Shown: positions 8,874-18,104 of the stretch, one piece after another
Position numbering within the stretch: the first letter of the stretch is position 1
Layout: each line of letters starts with the position of its first letter
Source of the DNA: Bacillus sp. FJAT-27225
GTDB lineage: Bacteria; Bacillota; Bacilli; Bacillales; Cytobacillaceae
NCBI RefSeq assembly: GCF_001685025.1
Contig: NZ_MAYU01000012.1
Span: 434,001-498,000 of the forward strand
Direction: 5' to 3'
DNA: 64,000 bases
Made by a program: the position numbers and the translations under genes
Notes under the pieces: generated by a model
What the model was told of the DNA's origin: nothing
Seen by the model: the letters and a program-made list of their open reading frames with translations, nothing else
The model's database searches: none

Positions 8874-11800
8874 TTAAATACAAGTACTTGTATTTAACTC
8901 TTTTTCCTTTTTGCCGAAAGAATTGTACTTCACTGGTTGTTCTTGCTGTTCGATCATTCCTTCGATATACTTGCAAATCCGTTCTACTGAACGGCCGTCC
9001 CTAAGACGAAGCAGCCCTTCCGTGAGATTTTCCTGTATGAACCCATCGGACAGGTAGCCGCTTAAGTCCTCCGAGCTCATGAACGGACGGGCAACTCCAA
9101 ACTCACATAAATCAAACGGAACTGTTGGATAATCCGCGGACCTGAAAGCAAAGACCGCCTTATCGAGGCAGAAGGCTTCTAGACCGGTTGTGCTGAAGTA
9201 GGTAATAACCGCATCGGAAGCGTTTAGGTTATGGTAAACATTTTTTCTCGATATGCTTGCTCGGTCTCTGATACCAAAAGAGCTCAGGATTGATTGGTAC
9301 GCATTTTCGTAGGAAACCGTTTCATTCGGGTGCATTGTTATCAATAAAAACCAATCGGGATTTTCCACGACAAACTTGGCTGCTACTGTGACCATTGAGG
9401 TCATAATCTCAGTTCCGTATGGCTGGGTAGCTACACAGAGGATTTTATAGCGGTCATCGTAGAAGGCAATTTCCATCCGGCTCTCGGACTGCGTAAATCC
9501 CCTAATAACCTCCAGTTTCGCATCGATACGCGGAGAACCAACAATTTCCACATTGCTAGGGTCAATTTTCATATAGTCGACATAAACACTTTTGGAGTAG
9601 TCATCGATAGCAAGGAATTTATGTGAATGAGGCTTTTTATAACGCCTAGATTTCGAAATAACCCCACCTATCTCCACTGATGGTATATGCTGTAGGTACC
9701 CGACCAAAAACTGGGACACCCAGAGGCGTCCTGGATTGGAAACGATTGCTGAAATTTTGCTTGTTGGTGATAATGTATCAATCTGAGCTTTCAGCGAAAA
9801 GCATTCCCTGAGTACCCGGAATAGGGCCCTACGGTTATTGATGGCAACATAAAGACGCAACAGCCCTTCACCTGTTTTTTGTTCGAATCCACTTTCAATA
9901 AATCGGTTTAATGACTCGTCGAGTAATTGTTCAAACTCTTCTCCCCCCGGCAGCTCGTCCATCTGGACTGATGGTGTAAGAAAATGAACGTTCAGGTTAT
10001 TTTTATCAAAATCATCTACCGCAGGGGTGATAACAAAAACTTCTTTATTCGTCCGGCCGGTAAATCTGTTTAGGATGGGTAACAGTGTTTCCCGGTACTG
10101 CGGGTCTTTAAAGTTTCCGACGAAGAGTACACTTTCACTCATCTTTTCTCTATGTTCCGAAAAATCATACGATGTGATACGGCTGTTTCTTAACGGTTGT
10201 GATAACTCCCATGCAAAATCGAATAGATCGACTTTTTCGCCCCAATTTTTATTACTTATATCAAGGATGAAAGGTTCGACATTACACCTTTGCTGTAGTA
10301 CAAACGTTATGATATTGGTTGAAAGCAGGTCGGTGCCGACATGGATATATTTTTTGATGCCGTTCTTTTTAATAAGACTGGCAAGGAAGTGTACATTTCG
10401 GATAAACGGAACGAGCCTGTCGGAAACGCTAACCTTGACCCATGGAATAGTCTTGGCGAATTCATGATAGACGCTGGTACATAAGTTTTTTTGCAACAGG
10501 CTGGTAATTGCATCAGCATACTCGTCCCCTATCGCGTAAATTTTTTCATCAAGTTCCGGATCAATCCCTTGAATATAGTGGATGCGCCCTGCCAGGTCTT
10601 TATTTGGCTTGCTTTTCTCCGAAAAATCAAGAAAGTCTCTTTTCGCCTTGAATACCAAAAGTACATTATCCTGTTCCATAAGGCTATGAACCCAATTGTA
10701 GGAAGCTTTGCTAGCGCCGCTCTCAATAAACAGCAAAGTTTTCTCTTCTTTCCCGATGTCCAAATCAATAAGAGAATGAACTTTGATCGAGTTATTTGCT
10801 TCCCTTAGCACCTTATCAAAAGGTGTCTTTTTCCTTATTTTAATGGAAGGTACATCTTTCAGATAATGATTGACGAAATCATGGGATAGCGAGCGGCCTT
10901 GCCTTTGAACCCTACTGGTGATTTTTGCTTTTTTCACTACGCTGTCGATATCTCTTTTTATGGCAAATCCCTGTCTGAGGATTTGGTGGATTGCCCTCCT
11001 GCAGTTTACAACCGCGTAAAGTGTTACTATACCTTCGTGTGAACTTGCCGCAAAACCTTCTTTAATCAGTCTGTTCAATGAAACGTCCAATCCAGTTGCA
11101 TATTCCTTTTGCAAAGGAAGGTCATCTGGCATGCTTTTTGGCAGTAGGAAATCAACGTTTTTACTCTTCACCGGCAAGTGGTTATCCGCTGTCCTAATGA
11201 ACAACAGCTTTTTATTTGTATCTTTTTCAAGCTGATTGAGCATTTCGTCAAAATCAGTATCCTCGTAATCCTTTTTTGTTTCCATCAAGGCTATATATTC
11301 GCCTGTTAACTCACGGTCCCCAGCAATCATATAGCGTGTTACCGCAGTCCTTCCCAGTGGAGGGGCGGAAAGCTTCAGCACGTTGAGCAAGTCAACGGAT
11401 TTGACTGTGAGCCAACTGCTGTTCGGTTCAAGGATTCTTGCCTTCATCCTAGAACCCTTTTGCAGTCTGAACGCTAGCAAATTTGCCGCGATCGTACCGT
11501 TGCCAACATAATAGACTTGATCGATTTCGCTCTCTGTAACGAGGCTGGAAAGGAAATATTCATTACGCAGCCATGGGACTAAGCGGTCAGATATCGCTGC
11601 CTTCATTGATTGTAAATCGTTGGAAATCTCGGCAATGTCAGTGCCAGAGAAATAGGATTGAAGGTTTTCCAGGATGGAATCTGAGTAGCTATTAGCTTTT
11701 GCTCTGATTGCTTCTTCCACCTGGGTGGCCATTCTTTGGATAAATGTTACCCGTTTTTTTTGTTCGACCGTAAAGTTGGATGCCTGGATAAATTCCTCGA

Positions 11801-12137
11801 AATCGTTTTTTGATTTAAAAACAATAAAAGCTGTCTTTTTTACCAGGATATTGATTAGCCAATCCGAATTGTTTTTGATGGCGCCCCTTTCAATAAATAA
11901 CAGGACCTTTTCATTCCTTTTCAAAACGACGTTTACAGACGAAACAAGAATGGCGAAATTTTGTTTTTCAATTTCAGGTCCCGAGAATAATAAGCTGCCA
12001 CTATTCTTTTTCGTCTCGATTCGTTTTGCGGCCTCCATATTGCCGCCGGTGTCGTTCTTAGGGAAAAATCGGTTAATGGATATGCCGATAAAACGTTTGA
12101 TCCTGTTAGGAAGTAAACGTTTTATAAATGTATACAT
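8874..12137 (-). CDS. Large protein with tandemly duplicated module and C-terminal GT-B-like domain
   Basis: 1087 residues, unfamiliar. Two copies of a ~389-residue module are visible: LLFIERGA near residue 80 against LLFIESGA near 470; SLNRLIKEGF near 357 against SLNRFIESGF near 746; VNCRRAIHQILRQGF against INNRRALFRVLRECF. A third domain from about 810 to the end contains VGSPRID, ITMHPNET (about 933) and TYFSTTGLEAF, like the HP-motif domains of the genes either side in this operon. I infer a multidomain glycosyl- or glycerophospho-type transferase, or a scaffold for one. There is no signal peptide. It sits 32 bases after the ABC gene. ATG 12137 has only a weak GGG-rich site. Confidence 0.6.
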   Translation of the reverse strand: MYTFIKRLLPNRIKRFIGISINRFFPKNDTGGNMEAAKRIETKKNSGSLLFSGPEIEKQNFAILVSSVNVVLKRNEKVLLFIERGAIKNNSDWLINILVKKTAFIVFKSKNDFEEFIQASNFTVEQKKRVTFIQRMATQVEEAIRAKANSYSDSILENLQSYFSGTDIAEISNDLQSMKAAISDRLVPWLRNEYFLSSLVTESEIDQVYYVGNGTIAANLLAFRLQKGSRMKARILEPNSSWLTVKSVDLLNVLKLSAPPLGRTAVTRYMIAGDRELTGEYIALMETKKDYEDTDFDEMLNQLEKDTNKKLLFIRTADNHLPVKSKNVDFLLPKSMPDDLPLQKEYATGLDVSLNRLIKEGFAASSHEGIVTLYAVVNCRRAIHQILRQGFAIKRDIDSVVKKAKITSRVQRQGRSLSHDFVNHYLKDVPSIKIRKKTPFDKVLREANNSIKVHSLIDLDIGKEEKTLLFIESGASKASYNWVHSLMEQDNVLLVFKAKRDFLDFSEKSKPNKDLAGRIHYIQGIDPELDEKIYAIGDEYADAITSLLQKNLCTSVYHEFAKTIPWVKVSVSDRLVPFIRNVHFLASLIKKNGIKKYIHVGTDLLSTNIITFVLQQRCNVEPFILDISNKNWGEKVDLFDFAWELSQPLRNSRITSYDFSEHREKMSESVLFVGNFKDPQYRETLLPILNRFTGRTNKEVFVITPAVDDFDKNNLNVHFLTPSVQMDELPGGEEFEQLLDESLNRFIESGFEQKTGEGLLRLYVAINNRRALFRVLRECFSLKAQIDTLSPTSKISAIVSNPGRLWVSQFLVGYLQHIPSVEIGGVISKSRRYKKPHSHKFLAIDDYSKSVYVDYMKIDPSNVEIVGSPRIDAKLEVIRGFTQSESRMEIAFYDDRYKILCVATQPYGTEIMTSMVTVAAKFVVENPDWFLLITMHPNETVSYENAYQSILSSFGIRDRASISRKNVYHNLNASDAVITYFSTTGLEAFCLDKAVFAFRSADYPTVPFDLCEFGVARPFMSSEDLSGYLSDGFIQENLTEGLLRLRDGRSVERICKYIEGMIEQQEQPVKYNSFGKKEKELNTSTCI

Positions 12138-12169
12138 TGAATTCTACCCAACCCTTCCTGCCTGCTTTT

Positions 12170-14038
12170 TTATATTTGATGGGCCCGCTGGCTACCTTTT
12201 AGTACTGTTTCTCCATCTACAACTTCATAAATATAGTCACAATATTCCATTGTCCTTGGCTTTCTCGTAATAAGGATGACAGTTTTATCCCACACCGATT
12301 CAAGGACCGCCTTTTCGGTATCGCCGTCAAAACCGGCAGTAGTTTCATCAAGAATGACAACCCCCGGATTGCTGTACAATGCCCTGGCGAGGCCTAGCTG
12401 CCGGATTTGCGTTGCTGTTAATTCTAAAGTGCCGACCTGTTCATTTTTAAAAGGTATTTCATCCGTTTCCTCGCCAGAAGGGTCCACTTCTGTATCGGAG
12501 AATGAATCGGCTTTTGGACCGATTGTCGTAGATAGCTTATTCGGCAACCCCCTTATAAAAGACGCCAGGCCTGCCATTTCGAGCACACGCCACACCCTTA
12601 CATCGTTAATCACACTATCTTTTATTCCAAAAGCAACGTTTCTACGGATTGTATCATTAAATACCGCAATCGACTTTGAAACATAGCCAACGTTATTTCG
12701 CCAACCGTTTGAAATGTACTTTATATCAATGTTGTCCACCAATACCCGGCCACCATCTGGTTGGATTAGTCCGGCAATGATTTCCCCAACCATCGTACTT
12801 TCTGAACCTGGAGAGCCGGTAATCGCCACAGTGCTTCCGGCTGGAATATTCATCAATGCCGCTTTTATTGTTACTGGTTTGGGCCTCTTGTTAGAGTGAT
12901 GGACATCACTGATTGTAATCATCTTAAAATTCCCGTTGAAATGGGCTTTATCCTGCTCTTGGTCTGAATCGATAGGAATCGAAAGTTGCCTTCTTGTTCG
13001 TTGGTTTCGGCCGGACTTTGCCCTTTCTAAAAAGTTGAGCTCTTTGTGAATAGTGTCCAGAGATGGCTTGAACATTTTAATCTCAAAGTAAGATTTCAAT
13101 AACCGGTTGAACGCGGGGATAATCCGCAGCAACCCGATTCCGTACACGATTAGCAAAGGCAGCATCGAACTGAAATCATAATCGCTTACTAGCGAAAACA
13201 GCAGCAGGACGAGGATGCCGTATATCCTAAGCGTCTGATTGAAGACTGTAGGAATCTGGAGAAACAATTTGTAGATATTGGACTTTCCCAAATAGCGTTC
13301 CATGTTTACCACAAAATCCTGTAAAAAATAACTTTCCTGTCCCGCCACTTTTATTTCTGGTCCTGCCTGGGCAATTTGCTTTAATGAATCAACCATTTTG
13401 GCTTTCTGAATCCGTTGTGCTTCAAATAGTTTCTGGTTCTTTATCTGGAAGAACAAGTATATGAATCCCAAAAGGGAACCGACTAGCAAAATACCAAACG
13501 TCATTAGCGGATTAATAGTGAACAAAATGATAAGGATTAAAAATACCAACAGCAGGTCCGTACAGAATGCAATCGCCTTAGTGATGATTTTATTAAAAAC
13601 AATGTCAATATCCGAGTTGATGTACTTTATCAACTCGCCCTTGTTTTTATTAAGCCAGTACGGATAAGGCTGGGACAAGTAACAACTGATCATATAGGAA
13701 GAAAGAAGCTCCTGCTCCTTACTGAGGAATTTAATTCTCTTGTCATTAACCCAAATCCGGTAACCGTTAATCAACGTCAGCAGCAAAATGAGCGTGATCG
13801 ATAACGCGATAAGAAAGCTATTATAGCTTGAGAAATTAAAAAGTTTATAGATTAGTCCAATTGCACCCTGGCTTTCAACCAGGATCGGTTGGGTTACAAG
13901 CTTCATGAGTGGGAAGATCATTAATAGGCTCGCTGTTTCCATCACTACGCTTATAGTCAAAAGCAAAAGCAGGAACAATAACCTTTTTATTTTGTTTCTT
14001 CCCAACAGGAAGATGATTTTTTTCAATAATGTATCCAT
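12170..14038 (-). CDS. ABC exporter-type protein with degenerate nucleotide-binding domain
   Basis: 622 residues: an N-terminal membrane region with about six helices (first near residues 18-45), then an ABC domain from about 385. The fold is recognisable (VAITGSPGS..., VFNDTIRRNVAFG, VVILDETTAGFD), but key residues are lost. Walker A reads GSPGSEST (no GK; about 410); the Q-loop has YVSKS instead of a Gln (about 454); the signature reads LTATQIRQ instead of LSGGQ (about 542); and the H-loop reads LITRKP with no His (about 590). Only the Walker B Asp-Glu pair remains. As a homodimer it should hydrolyse ATP poorly or not at all. It may be a non-transporting scaffold, or flip a lipid-linked glycan passively. 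It sits 102 bases after the HP-motif gene. Confidence 0.8.
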   Translation of the reverse strand: MDTLLKKIIFLLGRNKIKRLLFLLLLLTISVVMETASLLMIFPLMKLVTQPILVESQGAIGLIYKLFNFSSYNSFLIALSITLILLLTLINGYRIWVNDKRIKFLSKEQELLSSYMISCYLSQPYPYWLNKNKGELIKYINSDIDIVFNKIITKAIAFCTDLLLVFLILIILFTINPLMTFGILLVGSLLGFIYLFFQIKNQKLFEAQRIQKAKMVDSLKQIAQAGPEIKVAGQESYFLQDFVVNMERYLGKSNIYKLFLQIPTVFNQTLRIYGILVLLLFSLVSDYDFSSMLPLLIVYGIGLLRIIPAFNRLLKSYFEIKMFKPSLDTIHKELNFLERAKSGRNQRTRRQLSIPIDSDQEQDKAHFNGNFKMITISDVHHSNKRPKPVTIKAALMNIPAGSTVAITGSPGSESTMVGEIIAGLIQPDGGRVLVDNIDIKYISNGWRNNVGYVSKSIAVFNDTIRRNVAFGIKDSVINDVRVWRVLEMAGLASFIRGLPNKLSTTIGPKADSFSDTEVDPSGEETDEIPFKNEQVGTLELTATQIRQLGLARALYSNPGVVILDETTAGFDGDTEKAVLESVWDKTVILITRKPRTMEYCDYIYEVVDGETVLKGSQRAHQI

Positions 14039-14140
14039 GCATAATCCCCGTCCCTATAGTTAGGGCTTTTAGTTTTCGAAACTCTATTGAAAAGGACTTT
14101 CACCTTGTTACAAAATTTTTAAAAACCTACAAAAAAGCCT

Positions 14141-15430
14141 CTAAAATCCCTTTCTTAATCCCAATTCAGCAATCAGTTTTGCACAGCGTTCACTACTTTT
14201 GCCATCAAACAGGTGAAAGTTTTCCTTCACCACTGAATCCAGTAACTCTGGATCGGGGCCATCATCTTCTTCAAGCAGACGTCTGAATTTATCAAGCAGT
14301 TCATCCTCACTCGAAGCGAGGAAAGCATCAGGAATCTTGTACGGAGTGTTGTCTTTCATCAAATTCAGGACGAGGCATCTTTTTCGAAGCAGCATCGCCT
14401 GGGGCAGGATGCTCGAGCCTGTATCGGTGATGACAATGTCCGCCATCGCCATCAAGAGTATGGAATCAAATTCATTTGCTTCATACTTAACATGCTGCGT
14501 TCCGAACGTATTGACATAAATCTGTTTGCTTTCGTCATCTTCACGCGGATGGAACTTGATGATAAGCTGTGAGCCAGATCCTTCCCATTCCTTATGAATA
14601 AGTGTATTTAGGGAATCAAGGTATTCGGCACCGTATTTTTCATTGGCTAGGCTGGAGAAATAGACGATCAATTTCTTCGATACGTCCAAGCCATGGCGCT
14701 CTTTTTCTTTTGTAATATTTATCTTTTTATTAGCCACAAGCTCGTACACCCCATCATGGACAGGGTTGCCGGTTATGAAAATGCGATCCGGGCTGATTCC
14801 TTGTTTAACAAGATGTTCTTTCACAACCTTGCCCGGAACAGCTACAGCGCTATTCGGCAAATAAGAACCGATTGTCCTTTTGGGGAAATAGAGTGTCTTT
14901 TCCAGATTAAACTTACGGATGAGCTGCAATCTCCGGGTCGGTATCGAATACTCGGCATCCTTCATATTTGGCCGGTTCGGGTGGGTATTCAGAATCAACA
15001 CTTTTATATTCAGCTTCCGGCAGCAATCCTGGATGATTCGGATATAGACACCGCCCAAATCAGAGCCGATTACGATCAGCTTTGGCCTTTGTACGAAAAA
15101 AAAACCATACAGCTTCCATCTGCTAAGGGAAATTTGCAGGAACCTGATGGCGGCAAGTTTTCGTTTTTTTAAAAGATAAGGCAGGAAAAAACGATGCAAC
15201 AGAAAACTGTTGCTGAACTCATTGGCGAAAAGTTCGACTTCCTTAAACGGCACGCCATCATGGATGAAGAGGCTTTTGTTGTATTTTTCTTCATCATACT
15301 TTGTCACGAAATTCATGTTTTTCAAGTTGACAAAATAACCCCGTATTCCCTTACGCCGCAGTTCCTTAATCACCCTGAGATAAGGCTGATAATGCAAATA
15401 TTTATACTGCGCAATGAAAAAAACCTTCAT
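14141..15430 (-). CDS. Predicted GT-B-type transferase (CDP-glycerol/polysialyltransferase-like)
   Basis: 429 residues. The C-terminal half has a GT-B nucleotide-sugar fold: IFITGNPVHDGVYE, IIKFHPRED (about 293) and IVITDTGSSILPQAML (about 336). The HP motif plus a later Ser-Ser is the hallmark of CDP-glycerol glycerophosphotransferases and of bacterial polysialyltransferases, both of which use CDP/CMP donors. Because the operon makes CMP-legionaminate, a legionaminyltransferase is the most economical reading (inference). There is no membrane segment. It lies 23 bases after the second oxidoreductase. Confidence 0.65.
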   Translation of the reverse strand: MKVFFIAQYKYLHYQPYLRVIKELRRKGIRGYFVNLKNMNFVTKYDEEKYNKSLFIHDGVPFKEVELFANEFSNSFLLHRFFLPYLLKKRKLAAIRFLQISLSRWKLYGFFFVQRPKLIVIGSDLGGVYIRIIQDCCRKLNIKVLILNTHPNRPNMKDAEYSIPTRRLQLIRKFNLEKTLYFPKRTIGSYLPNSAVAVPGKVVKEHLVKQGISPDRIFITGNPVHDGVYELVANKKINITKEKERHGLDVSKKLIVYFSSLANEKYGAEYLDSLNTLIHKEWEGSGSQLIIKFHPREDDESKQIYVNTFGTQHVKYEANEFDSILLMAMADIVITDTGSSILPQAMLLRKRCLVLNLMKDNTPYKIPDAFLASSEDELLDKFRRLLEEDDGPDPELLDSVVKENFHLFDGKSSERCAKLIAELGLRKGF

Positions 15431-15453
15431 AGTCTCCCCCGCAAACTAAACCA

Positions 15454-16407
15454 TCAGAGATTCCCGATTTTTTTGTAAATCCCTTCAACCTTTTCGGCGT
15501 GCTCATCGAGCGATAACAGTATCGAAGGTTTTATAAAAAAGGCCTCTGTCTGCCTGTAAATCCCCGGCTTAAATTCCTTGTCGAGCGAATCATCGATGTC
15601 GACCGTCTCAATCGCGACCGAGCCGTGTTTTTGCACCTGCAGTGCTTCCAGTGGCCTAAAAATCAGTTTATGGTGCTTCGTATTGATTTCAATCCCCCAC
15701 CTGCCTGGTGCTTCCCAGTTTGCCTGGTAGGAAAACAGAGCCCCTGTATCCGTTTTTCCTGAACCCGCATAAACAGAAGCTATAGGATGCCAGCTAACAC
15801 CACCCTTTGTATAGCTAACCATTTCTATTGGCTGTCCTCCTAAATAAAACGCCATGTCAATGACGTGTGTCGAGTTGGCCAGAAACCAGTTTTCCTTAAC
15901 AATCGGCGTTTTTGGCAGGTTGGCGATTACATGGCCCCATTCCGTAAAATCAAAAGAAAACGACTCAACGCCGCCATCGTTAATGATATATTCTTTCGCT
16001 TTAAGGGCGGAAGCATAAAACCGCCTGTTGTAGCCTATGTAAACCCGCGCTCCGTTTTTCGCTGCGATTTCTTTTAACTCCACTATTTCCTCAGGCGTCA
16101 CACCACCCGGTTTTTCAACGAGAATGTTTTCGACGCCAAGTTCGATTAGGGAAATCGTTGTTTTCGCAAGCTCCTCGACATTTACAGTGACGATCGCATG
16201 TGTATGCTCCCTCGCCGTTTCAGCATTGCTATCCACGCCGCCTGTAAGAATGGAGGAACCGGTGCGTTCAGTAAACTTCCTTGCCGATTCTTCGCCCCGC
16301 CCAATCACGGTAAAAGGCATATCGAGCTTGTTCATAGCATTGCCATATGCAACCGCCATCTCGCCGGCGCCGATGAGTAACGTACGATGGTTTATGTAAT
16401 TGGACAC
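15454..16407 (-). CDS. Gfo/Idh/MocA-family oxidoreductase
   Basis: 317 residues. N-terminal Rossmann motif LLIGAGEMAVAYG; catalytic-site motif VEKPGG (about residue 95) followed by YIGYNRRFY. This family uses NAD(P) to oxidise or reduce sugar hydroxyl/keto groups. It starts at GTG 16407, preceded by AGAGG, and overlaps the upstream oxidoreductase gene by 16 bp, so the two are co-translated and may act together. Not part of the canonical legionaminate pathway, so it probably makes a modified nonulosonate or another sugar of the glycan (inference). Confidence 0.8.
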   Translation of the reverse strand: MSNYINHRTLLIGAGEMAVAYGNAMNKLDMPFTVIGRGEESARKFTERTGSSILTGGVDSNAETAREHTHAIVTVNVEELAKTTISLIELGVENILVEKPGGVTPEEIVELKEIAAKNGARVYIGYNRRFYASALKAKEYIINDGGVESFSFDFTEWGHVIANLPKTPIVKENWFLANSTHVIDMAFYLGGQPIEMVSYTKGGVSWHPIASVYAGSGKTDTGALFSYQANWEAPGRWGIEINTKHHKLIFRPLEALQVQKHGSVAIETVDIDDSLDKEFKPGIYRQTEAFFIKPSILLSLDEHAEKVEGIYKKIGNL

Positions 16408-17378
16408 GTCAATACCTCTTTATTCTGTATTTTTTCCAAGTGTGAGCAAAGAGTAGTTAACACTTTGATGTGCAGGGTGCTCGATTCCTCGTATGTTGGC
16501 AGCGTGCAGTTTCCGGTATCGAGAATTTGCTCGACAGTCAAATGTGTCAGTTCGCTCTGGAACATTACCCTGAAATCGGCTTCCCGCCACGCCCAATTTT
16601 CCTTTTTATAAGCGATGAACGCTTTTTGCTCCGTCTCTCTTATCAAACACCGGACTTTATCGCTGTTGATTTGAACAACGAGCGGAATCCCTTCCTGCCG
16701 GTAGGAAGTGACACCGAAACGATGACCTCTCGAAGTAGTTCCGCTCAGAGTTCCGGTAAACTCAATATAGCCGCTTCTTTTGCTCTCAATGATTTCATTA
16801 TCCAAAAACGCCGGTAATAATTCAAAGCCGGAGTCTTCAGACAGAAAAGCCAGGTGGTCAAGAAAGTGTATTGAGTTACTGCCAATCCCGATATTTGAGC
16901 CGCTTACCGAATAATCAATATGGGTCGCACCCGCCATATCCGTTTTTAAAGACTGATAAAAGTCCCACATCCGGCGCGGGCAGTTTACCCATGCTTTCAC
17001 GTTCTTTTCTCTCAGCAGTTCCCCGACAACCGCAAAGTCACTTATTTCCTGAAACAGAAACTTCTCCAGGATTAAATTCTTAACCGATTTCTCATTGAGC
17101 AAAGTCTCAACGACTTTCCTTCTCACATTGGAGTTTGTCGCAACAATAACGACATCCATTTTATCCGGCAACAACGTCAAATCTTCATAAAAGGAAATCG
17201 ATTCTATTTGCGTCCTATTTTCTACTATTACTTCTTTATAGCGAATTTTTGCTGTTTCAATCGATTTAGGGGAAGGATCAACTACGTACGCATTGATACG
17301 ACGTTTGATTTTGCTTAACCCCTGAAGGTGCCGGCTGCCCAAGTGACCCGCTCCGATAATTGCAACATTTGCTATCAA
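16392..17378 (-). CDS. Gfo/Idh/MocA-like oxidoreductase (divergent)
   Basis: 328 residues. Rossmann motif VAIIGAGHLGSRHLQGL at the N-terminus. The usual EKP motif reads LEKFLF (Lys kept, Pro lost), followed by KAWVNCPRRMW, equivalent to the GYNRR region of its neighbour. Probably an NAD(P)-dependent sugar oxidoreductase, more diverged than the next gene. It lies 18 bases after legF and overlaps the next gene by 16 bp. Members of this superfamily are often found next to CMP-nonulosonate synthetase genes. Confidence 0.75.
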   Translation of the reverse strand: MIANVAIIGAGHLGSRHLQGLSKIKRRINAYVVDPSPKSIETAKIRYKEVIVENRTQIESISFYEDLTLLPDKMDVVIVATNSNVRRKVVETLLNEKSVKNLILEKFLFQEISDFAVVGELLREKNVKAWVNCPRRMWDFYQSLKTDMAGATHIDYSVSGSNIGIGSNSIHFLDHLAFLSEDSGFELLPAFLDNEIIESKRSGYIEFTGTLSGTTSRGHRFGVTSYRQEGIPLVVQINSDKVRCLIRETEQKAFIAYKKENWAWREADFRVMFQSELTHLTVEQILDTGNCTLPTYEESSTLHIKVLTTLCSHLEKIQNKEVLTCPIT

Positions 17379-17396
17379 AAAAATCTTCCCTCTCTG

Positions 17397-18104
17397 TTAA
17401 TTTTGGGAAAGCAATATCTCTGCCAATTGCCAGTCAATCATGTCATCAATATCGACCGACCGCTCCTTCGGCATCACAACCGCTCCCGCATTGCCAAACA
17501 GGAAGGAAGTAGTCTTTTTTTCCAATTTCGCCATTTTACAAGCATACACAGCGCCATTCAGCTGGTATGCATCCTGCAGCTGTTGCCGCGGAACCCATGG
17601 CATTGCGCCTTCGATAAAAACCTTCGGGCAGTTGTCAATAATGGCCCACGCCTGGTGCGGGTGAAGGTCCGCCTCTTTGAACGTAGCAACCGAATCGTAG
17701 TTGGCTCCTTCATCAGACAACAATTCCAAACACTTGCGGATATCGTCTGCTGTACGCAATGGGCTTGTCGGCTGCAATACCACTATGATCTCACTGCCAT
17801 CGAGATTGCCTGCCGCTTCAAGCCTATCCCTGATATTCAAAACCGTATCCATCATCGGTGATGTGTCTTGGGCGATATGACTCGGCCTCATGAAAACTTC
17901 GCCGCCATACTGTTTGGCGACAGCGGCAATTTTTTCATCATCTGTTGATACGATGGTTCGGTCGATTTCCGGCATTGCTTTCGCTGTATCAATCGTCCAG
18001 GCAATTAGCGGCTTCCCGTTCAAATTTTTAATATTTTTATAGGGAATGCCTTTGCTGCCGCCTCTCGCCGGAATAATAGCTATCACTTTCTGATTGTTAA
18101 TCAT
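17397..18104 (-). CDS. legF: CMP-legionaminic acid synthetase (NeuA/LegF family)
   Basis: 235 residues, normal for the cytidylyltransferase family. The N-terminal nucleotide-binding motif IAIIPARGGSKGIPYKNI is diagnostic, as are LQPTSPLRTADDI and the late VDIDDMIDWQLAE. It activates the nine-carbon sugar as CMP-sugar, last step of the pathway, in the cytoplasm. It overlaps the ptmE-like gene by 4 bp. Substrate specificity (legionaminate rather than sialate) is inferred from the presence of legB and legC. Confidence 0.9.
   Translation of the reverse strand: MINNQKVIAIIPARGGSKGIPYKNIKNLNGKPLIAWTIDTAKAMPEIDRTIVSTDDEKIAAVAKQYGGEVFMRPSHIAQDTSPMMDTVLNIRDRLEAAGNLDGSEIIVVLQPTSPLRTADDIRKCLELLSDEGANYDSVATFKEADLHPHQAWAIIDNCPKVFIEGAMPWVPRQQLQDAYQLNGAVYACKMAKLEKKTTSFLFGNAGAVVMPKERSVDIDDMIDWQLAEILLSQN

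Noticed and set aside
11725-12270. 181-codon plus-strand frame opposite the 1087-residue gene
   Set aside because: It lies antisense over the start of the large gene and the end of the ABC gene, has no ribosome site or family features, and is explained by codon use of the minus strand.
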